DNA from: Sycobia sp. Sy_11
Lineage: Eukaryota > Arthropoda > Insecta > Hymenoptera > Epichrysomallidae
Assembly: GCA_018907035.1 (NCBI GenBank)
Contig: JACCIC010000216.1
Location: 496,001-560,000 of the forward strand
Reading direction: 5' to 3'
DNA length: 64,000 nucleotides
Part shown: positions 60,000-64,000 of the stretch, piece after piece
How the letters are laid out: every line of letters starts with the position of its first letter
How positions within the stretch are numbered: the first letter of the stretch is position 1
Made by a program: the position numbers and the translations under genes
The notes under the pieces: generated by a model
What the model was told of the DNA's origin: nothing
The model's input: the letters and a program-made list of their open reading frames with translations, nothing else
Database searches by the model: none

Positions 60000-60614
60000 A
60001 TATATGATATGTAAAACTATTACAAAGTGTTGTACAAAATGATATATTCTATGTAATATAAATTGCAATTATTATATTAAAATATTTTATATTTAGTATA
60101 TATTGAAGTTTTATTACTTATATTTATAATTTATAATCTGTATTCTTTACAGCGTTGGTTTATTATTAATATATTGTAAAAATGTTTGAATACCTGCATT
60201 TATCTATATTATGTTAATCAAATTGATAATAATCATTAGAGTTTACCTCATAAAAATACAAGATACAGCATTTTACCAGTTGCTGTGCCCACCTGCTACA
60301 TTGTATACTACGATTTTGGTAAAAAGAATAATACGATAATACTGGATGGTCCACTAATTTCACCTACGAATACAGTTAATCAATTCATTGTATGCATCCT
60401 TAATAGGAAAAAAAATAATATAGGTTACGATATGCTATTCCAGGCTATATCGCATCTGCCGTTGTTTTTAGAAGCATATAAGATGGTTTCAACATTCGGA
60501 AACTACAATTGTTGTTACAATATAAAATACCCAAAACACGTCAAAAAATTAAAATAATGTAATTTAATATTCAATCGTTTACTATGTACATCTAACCCAG
60601 AAGCTCCAATACGA

Positions 60615-60684
<70 letters not shown>

Positions 60685-60690
60685 TTATGC
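60000..60690. other. 3' region of the foldback element with (TA)n at 60613-60681
   Basis: AT-rich. An open stretch at 60285-60557 has no recognised domain; its VNQFIVCILN and YKMVSTFGN pieces match nothing I know. About 33 TA units precede the right inverted repeat. Confidence 0.4.
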
Positions 60691-61707
60691 AGTTGCTTGG
60701 TCGTCGCAATGAATGAAACGAACTTAAGGCGAAAGCGTTTAAAATTTAGAAATGAGTAAGGGTGCAGTTTGGAAGGGTTGTCGCCCTTATTGCCTTTAAG
60801 CATTGTTGTAATTTTCAGTGTGCAAAAATTATTGAGATAATAAATAGTTAAAAAAACATTCCTGTATACAACCCATTTGCTCATATCAGAGATGAAGCGA
60901 GATTGCCAGAGAGATAGGCGACATTGGTTCCGTGACAGCGCCAGATTTTGCGGCAGAATCACGAACAAGGTCCGTCTGCCATCTCGACTATCGATAAATG
61001 TAGCGCACTGCTGAAAAATGTCCGAATAGCTATTCGGACATATTCAGATATAATATAATTAAGGCATTATAGCAAAGAAGGAGAAACAGGCTGCTATTAA
61101 AGGGAGGGGCAACGTGGCATGCCGACACGATGCCCAAGAGGGGAAGTAGGGAAAGTGAAGGACCGAGCGAAAAAGAAAACAACTGCGCGTCTATACATGT
61201 ATATATAAATTGTAATATAAATGCGTGACTAATTATTTTCTTTATTTCGGCGAGTTCGGACGGACTTTAACCGCCACCAAAGTCTATTCTCTCTCTCTCT
61301 CTCTCTCTCTCTATTTATTGGTTTTAAATATTAAATTTTTTCATTTTCTAAGATAAATTCAAAAAACCATGATTTTTATGGAGTTTTCATTGACTTGGGA
61401 ATATATATTTAATTTCGATCTAAGGTTCTTATGATGTTAAGAATCCGCGCTCCAAAAAATATAAGTATGTAAATTTTCAAAAAAATAGTGACAGGACTTA
61501 TTCAATACAGTCACACCACTGCCGATGCTTCAGACGGACCAAGCAAGATTAAATTTTTGATTATTTTTCGAGAAATATTCTCAGAGGATGAAATTATCTA
61601 TAGGAATATAGATTTATAGATAGAGAATTGTTTTCATAGATATTATTTAACTGTTTAATAAATTTATTACATTACTATTTTGAGTAAAGCCGAGACGGCA
61701 GATGCTT

Positions 61708-61756
<49 letters not shown>

Positions 61757-63365
61757 CAGTTATAACATTATAATACATTTCGATGGCTTTACGATGAATT
61801 TTAAAAAAATATTTTTTAATAGTGCATGCTTGCAGTATGATCGCTGCGATGTAAATTTCGCGAAAATTTTTGATAATTCAGCCTTGCTCCAAGGCTGTTG
61901 CGATCATCAGCAGTCTAAATGCGTACTCGCAGTAAGCTTGATCCAATAAAAATTGCTATGTGAGTCTATAACAGAGATCGTGGATGAACTTCCGAAAGAC
62001 GAACATAATTGATTTCTCGATTTTTTTTTAATTCTCAAGTTAAAAACTATAAGCACGTCTATATAAAACTATAAACACGTCTCTATATCGAGTCTGTAGG
62101 ACATATCTGGGGAAATACTAAAATAAACAAAAATGTATTTTAAAAAATCATTGTACATCGCATTAAAATACATTTTTTTTATTCTATTTAATTGGTCTCT
62201 ACAAACAATATTTCTCGAAAAAAATGTATAGGAAGGTACCTGCATTGAGTATATACGGGGAACCGTTCACGGGACTCCGAAACGGAATAGTTGAACTTTG
62301 TCGAGAAATATTATTTGCATCAAAAACTGTATAGAACAAAAATATGTATTTAAATGAGCTCTATGATTATGGTTTTAAATTTTTTGCAAGTGTTTTTATT
62401 TTCTTAAGGGAAATTGAACAAACCATGATCTTTATAGACTTTGCATGTATCTAAGAATAAATATTCAATTTCCGTCTAAAGTTGTTACGATATTCGTAAT
62501 TAGTTCCCCAAAAATCATAAATATTCAGAAACATAGTGCGGGAAAACTTTCTTGGAACTAAGCTCAATACAGTCACATCGCTGACATTGTTTCGGCGAAC
62601 CCTGAAGCTTTATTATTTTTTCTGCAGATATTTAATATGTGTTAATATTATTATATGTGTTAATATTATAGTGTTGAACCTTTACGAATCGCATATAAGC
62701 ATTGTAGTAAGCTTGAAACGGAATAAAATATATTGCCGTCAAAAAGTGTATTATCTAAAATCTAGCGAGAGTGCAATTAGGTAGGATTGTTTCTCTTTCA
62801 TTTAATTCCTGGTGCAATTTTCAGTGTGTAAAAATTAGTGAGATATAGGCAGTTAATTAATATTTCCTTTACAATAAAAGCTATTCCCAATCAGAATCTC
62901 CATTTCGAATATACGCTTAATGCGCATGCGCAGTGGTTATATGCTAATGAATAAAACGAACTTAAGGCAAAAACGTTTGAAATTTATAAATAAGTAAGGG
63001 TGTAATTAAATACAATCCATGGGCTTTCTTTTAAGCCCTGGTGCAGATGGTTAGATGTATTACTTCTTGAGATATCATTGTTTAGCAAATTCTAAGGAAG
63101 GTGCAATTTAATCTAGAAAGGGTGAAATTTTTTTATGTTACTTTTATGTCGTAATATTGAATACTTATCGAGGTATACGCTTTGGAAAACGACGTCGAAT
63201 GATATATATATACCCGACTTGACATTTTATTTTTTTTCTCTTTATCTACAAGGGTGAAATTAATAAAACAGCGTATTTGGAGGGTGCAATTAGAGGTCTA
63301 TGCACTGATATTTTTTGTATTCTATAATTCGTAAATTCGTAGGCTGGGGTAAGGTCAGTATTATA
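60690..63365. repeat. Right terminal inverted repeat, interrupted
   Basis: Inner part 60700-60890 matches the reverse complement of 54880-55140; outer part 62670-63365 matches the reverse complement of 53975-54675, ending GGCTGGGGTAAGGTCAGTA. Foreign DNA separates them from about 60890 to 62667. Confidence 0.8.
60891..62667. repeat. Insertion within the right inverted repeat
   Basis: Contains (CT)n 61289-61313, (TA)n 61709-61753, and two direct copies of about 250 bp (61345-61590 and 62395-62640) sharing CAATACAGTCACA, AACCATGAT and TTTCGATCT/TTTCCGTCT segments. At 61682 GAGTAAAGCCGAGACGGC resembles the Helitron-like 3' end at 35840 in decayed form. Confidence 0.55.
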
Positions 63366-63737
63366 GCTCTGCTGAGATTTGAATGATATTGTCCAATATT
63401 TTCAAAATGAGAAGGAGTCCGAAACTTTGAATGTTTCAGCTGAATAACTTATAGTTTGCACCTATCGCCGAGCCTATCGCTGCACTTATAATTATTCTGC
63501 TCACCTACTTTTGCTCAAAATTTATGTATTTATTTACTTTGGGTTGCTGATTGCGAATATCATAGTGTCTTTGTGCATATTTTGAATTTTCAGAGAATCA
63601 GAACAAATCCTTAAAAATGCTGGTTTTGAAATTGATTTCCGAAACTACTATACATATCAAAAAATATTTTTAATAAAATTTGTACATTTTATAAAAATAT
63701 ATATTTTTTATTCTATATATTTTTTGTGCAGGCAGCA

Positions 63738-63980
63738 TTTCTCGATAAAAACTAAATGAATGATAACATCTGAATTTGGTATTAACTATTTGGAATTGTA
63801 TTCAATTTACATCATAGCAAATCCATTTCTCTACAAATATAGCAAAGAGTATTTGTGCGTATCGACAAGGTATGGCAAATACAAAGTTTTAGTAAAAAAT
63901 CTTTGATCTGATTGAGGGAAAAGTTATTTCGCAGATCCCTAAAACGGGTCCACGCAGTTCTGACATGTCTTTTACATGAA
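63738..63980 (+). repeat. Dispersed repeat B, copy 2
   Basis: Plus-strand counterpart of 15985-16266, ending CTAAAACGGGTCCACGCAG near the window edge. Confidence 0.65.
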
Positions 63981-64000
63981 ACATGTAAATAAATCTCACT

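Larger units (their letters stand above)
53971..63365. mobile_element. Foldback (FB-NOF-like) transposon, about 9.4 kb
   Basis: Long terminal inverted repeats (53971-55150 and 60690-63365) enclose a broken NOF/MULE-type transposase gene on the plus strand. The outer 700 bp of each end (53975-54675 and 62670-63365) are close to identical in inverted orientation. An inner block (54880-55140) matches 60700-60890. Drosophila FB-NOF elements have the same plan: long inverted ends made of short repeats around a NOF gene (family knowledge). The right end was enlarged by about 1.8 kb of foreign sequence at 60890-62667. Target duplication could not be set because the left end abuts a TA tract. Confidence 0.8.

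Overview
The window looks like AT-rich euchromatic or pericentromeric DNA of an arthropod, most probably a hymenopteran such as an ant. The evidence is the mix of several mariner lineages, a Copia element with an insect-type initiator-tRNA primer site, Penelope, Helitron-like, Mutator/NOF-like and DUF4806-linked transposons, spliceosomal introns, and very many (TA)n and (CT)n tracts. No complete host gene is convincing. Nearly everything recognisable is a transposable element, mostly broken and often nested. Species is inference only.

Layout. 0.4-2.3 kb: a tRNA-derived SINE with target duplication, then a full-length dead mariner with matching inverted ends. 3.0-5.45 kb: a giant palindrome, followed by an exon-like ORF faintly resembling the Osiris/DUF1676 family and remnants of a Mutator-like transposase (6.2-7.0 kb). 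8.3-11.8 kb: a GC-rich LTR-like block, mariner pieces and a Helitron-like copy. 12.0-15.0 kb: a 3'-truncated Copia element (LTR, primer site, gag, integrase, start of RT). 16-23 kb: dispersed repeats, foldback MITEs, a mariner cut by a Penelope fragment. 24.1 kb: a hammerhead-like motif. 24.1-27.8 kb: no gene seen.

27.9-34.0 kb (minus strand): a spliced DUF4806-type gene next to a decayed arthropod transposase gene, probably two genes of one transposon; a 1.4-kb solo LTR with a 4-bp target duplication, itself carrying a MITE, splits the transposase. 34.4-38.9 kb: a Helitron-like element with a 60-bp minisatellite and a typical 3' hairpin plus CTAG, then two 0.82-kb GC-rich inverted arms around a hairpin and an internally deleted mariner. 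42.9-44.7 kb: a mariner with a perfect 325-bp tandem duplication. 44.8-48.8 kb: a GC-rich element-like block and a second solo LTR. 49.4-53.4 kb: a near copy of the 16.3-kb repeats, a gag remnant joined directly to a 3' LTR.

53.97-63.37 kb is the most interesting object: a roughly 9.4-kb foldback element with long inverted ends studded with an ATTGCACC-like motif, enclosing a NOF/MULE-type transposase gene whose C-terminal part looks like a ubiquitin-specific protease (zinc ribbon pair and His box). It is inactivated by a few stops, frameshifts and a SINE insertion with a clear target duplication.
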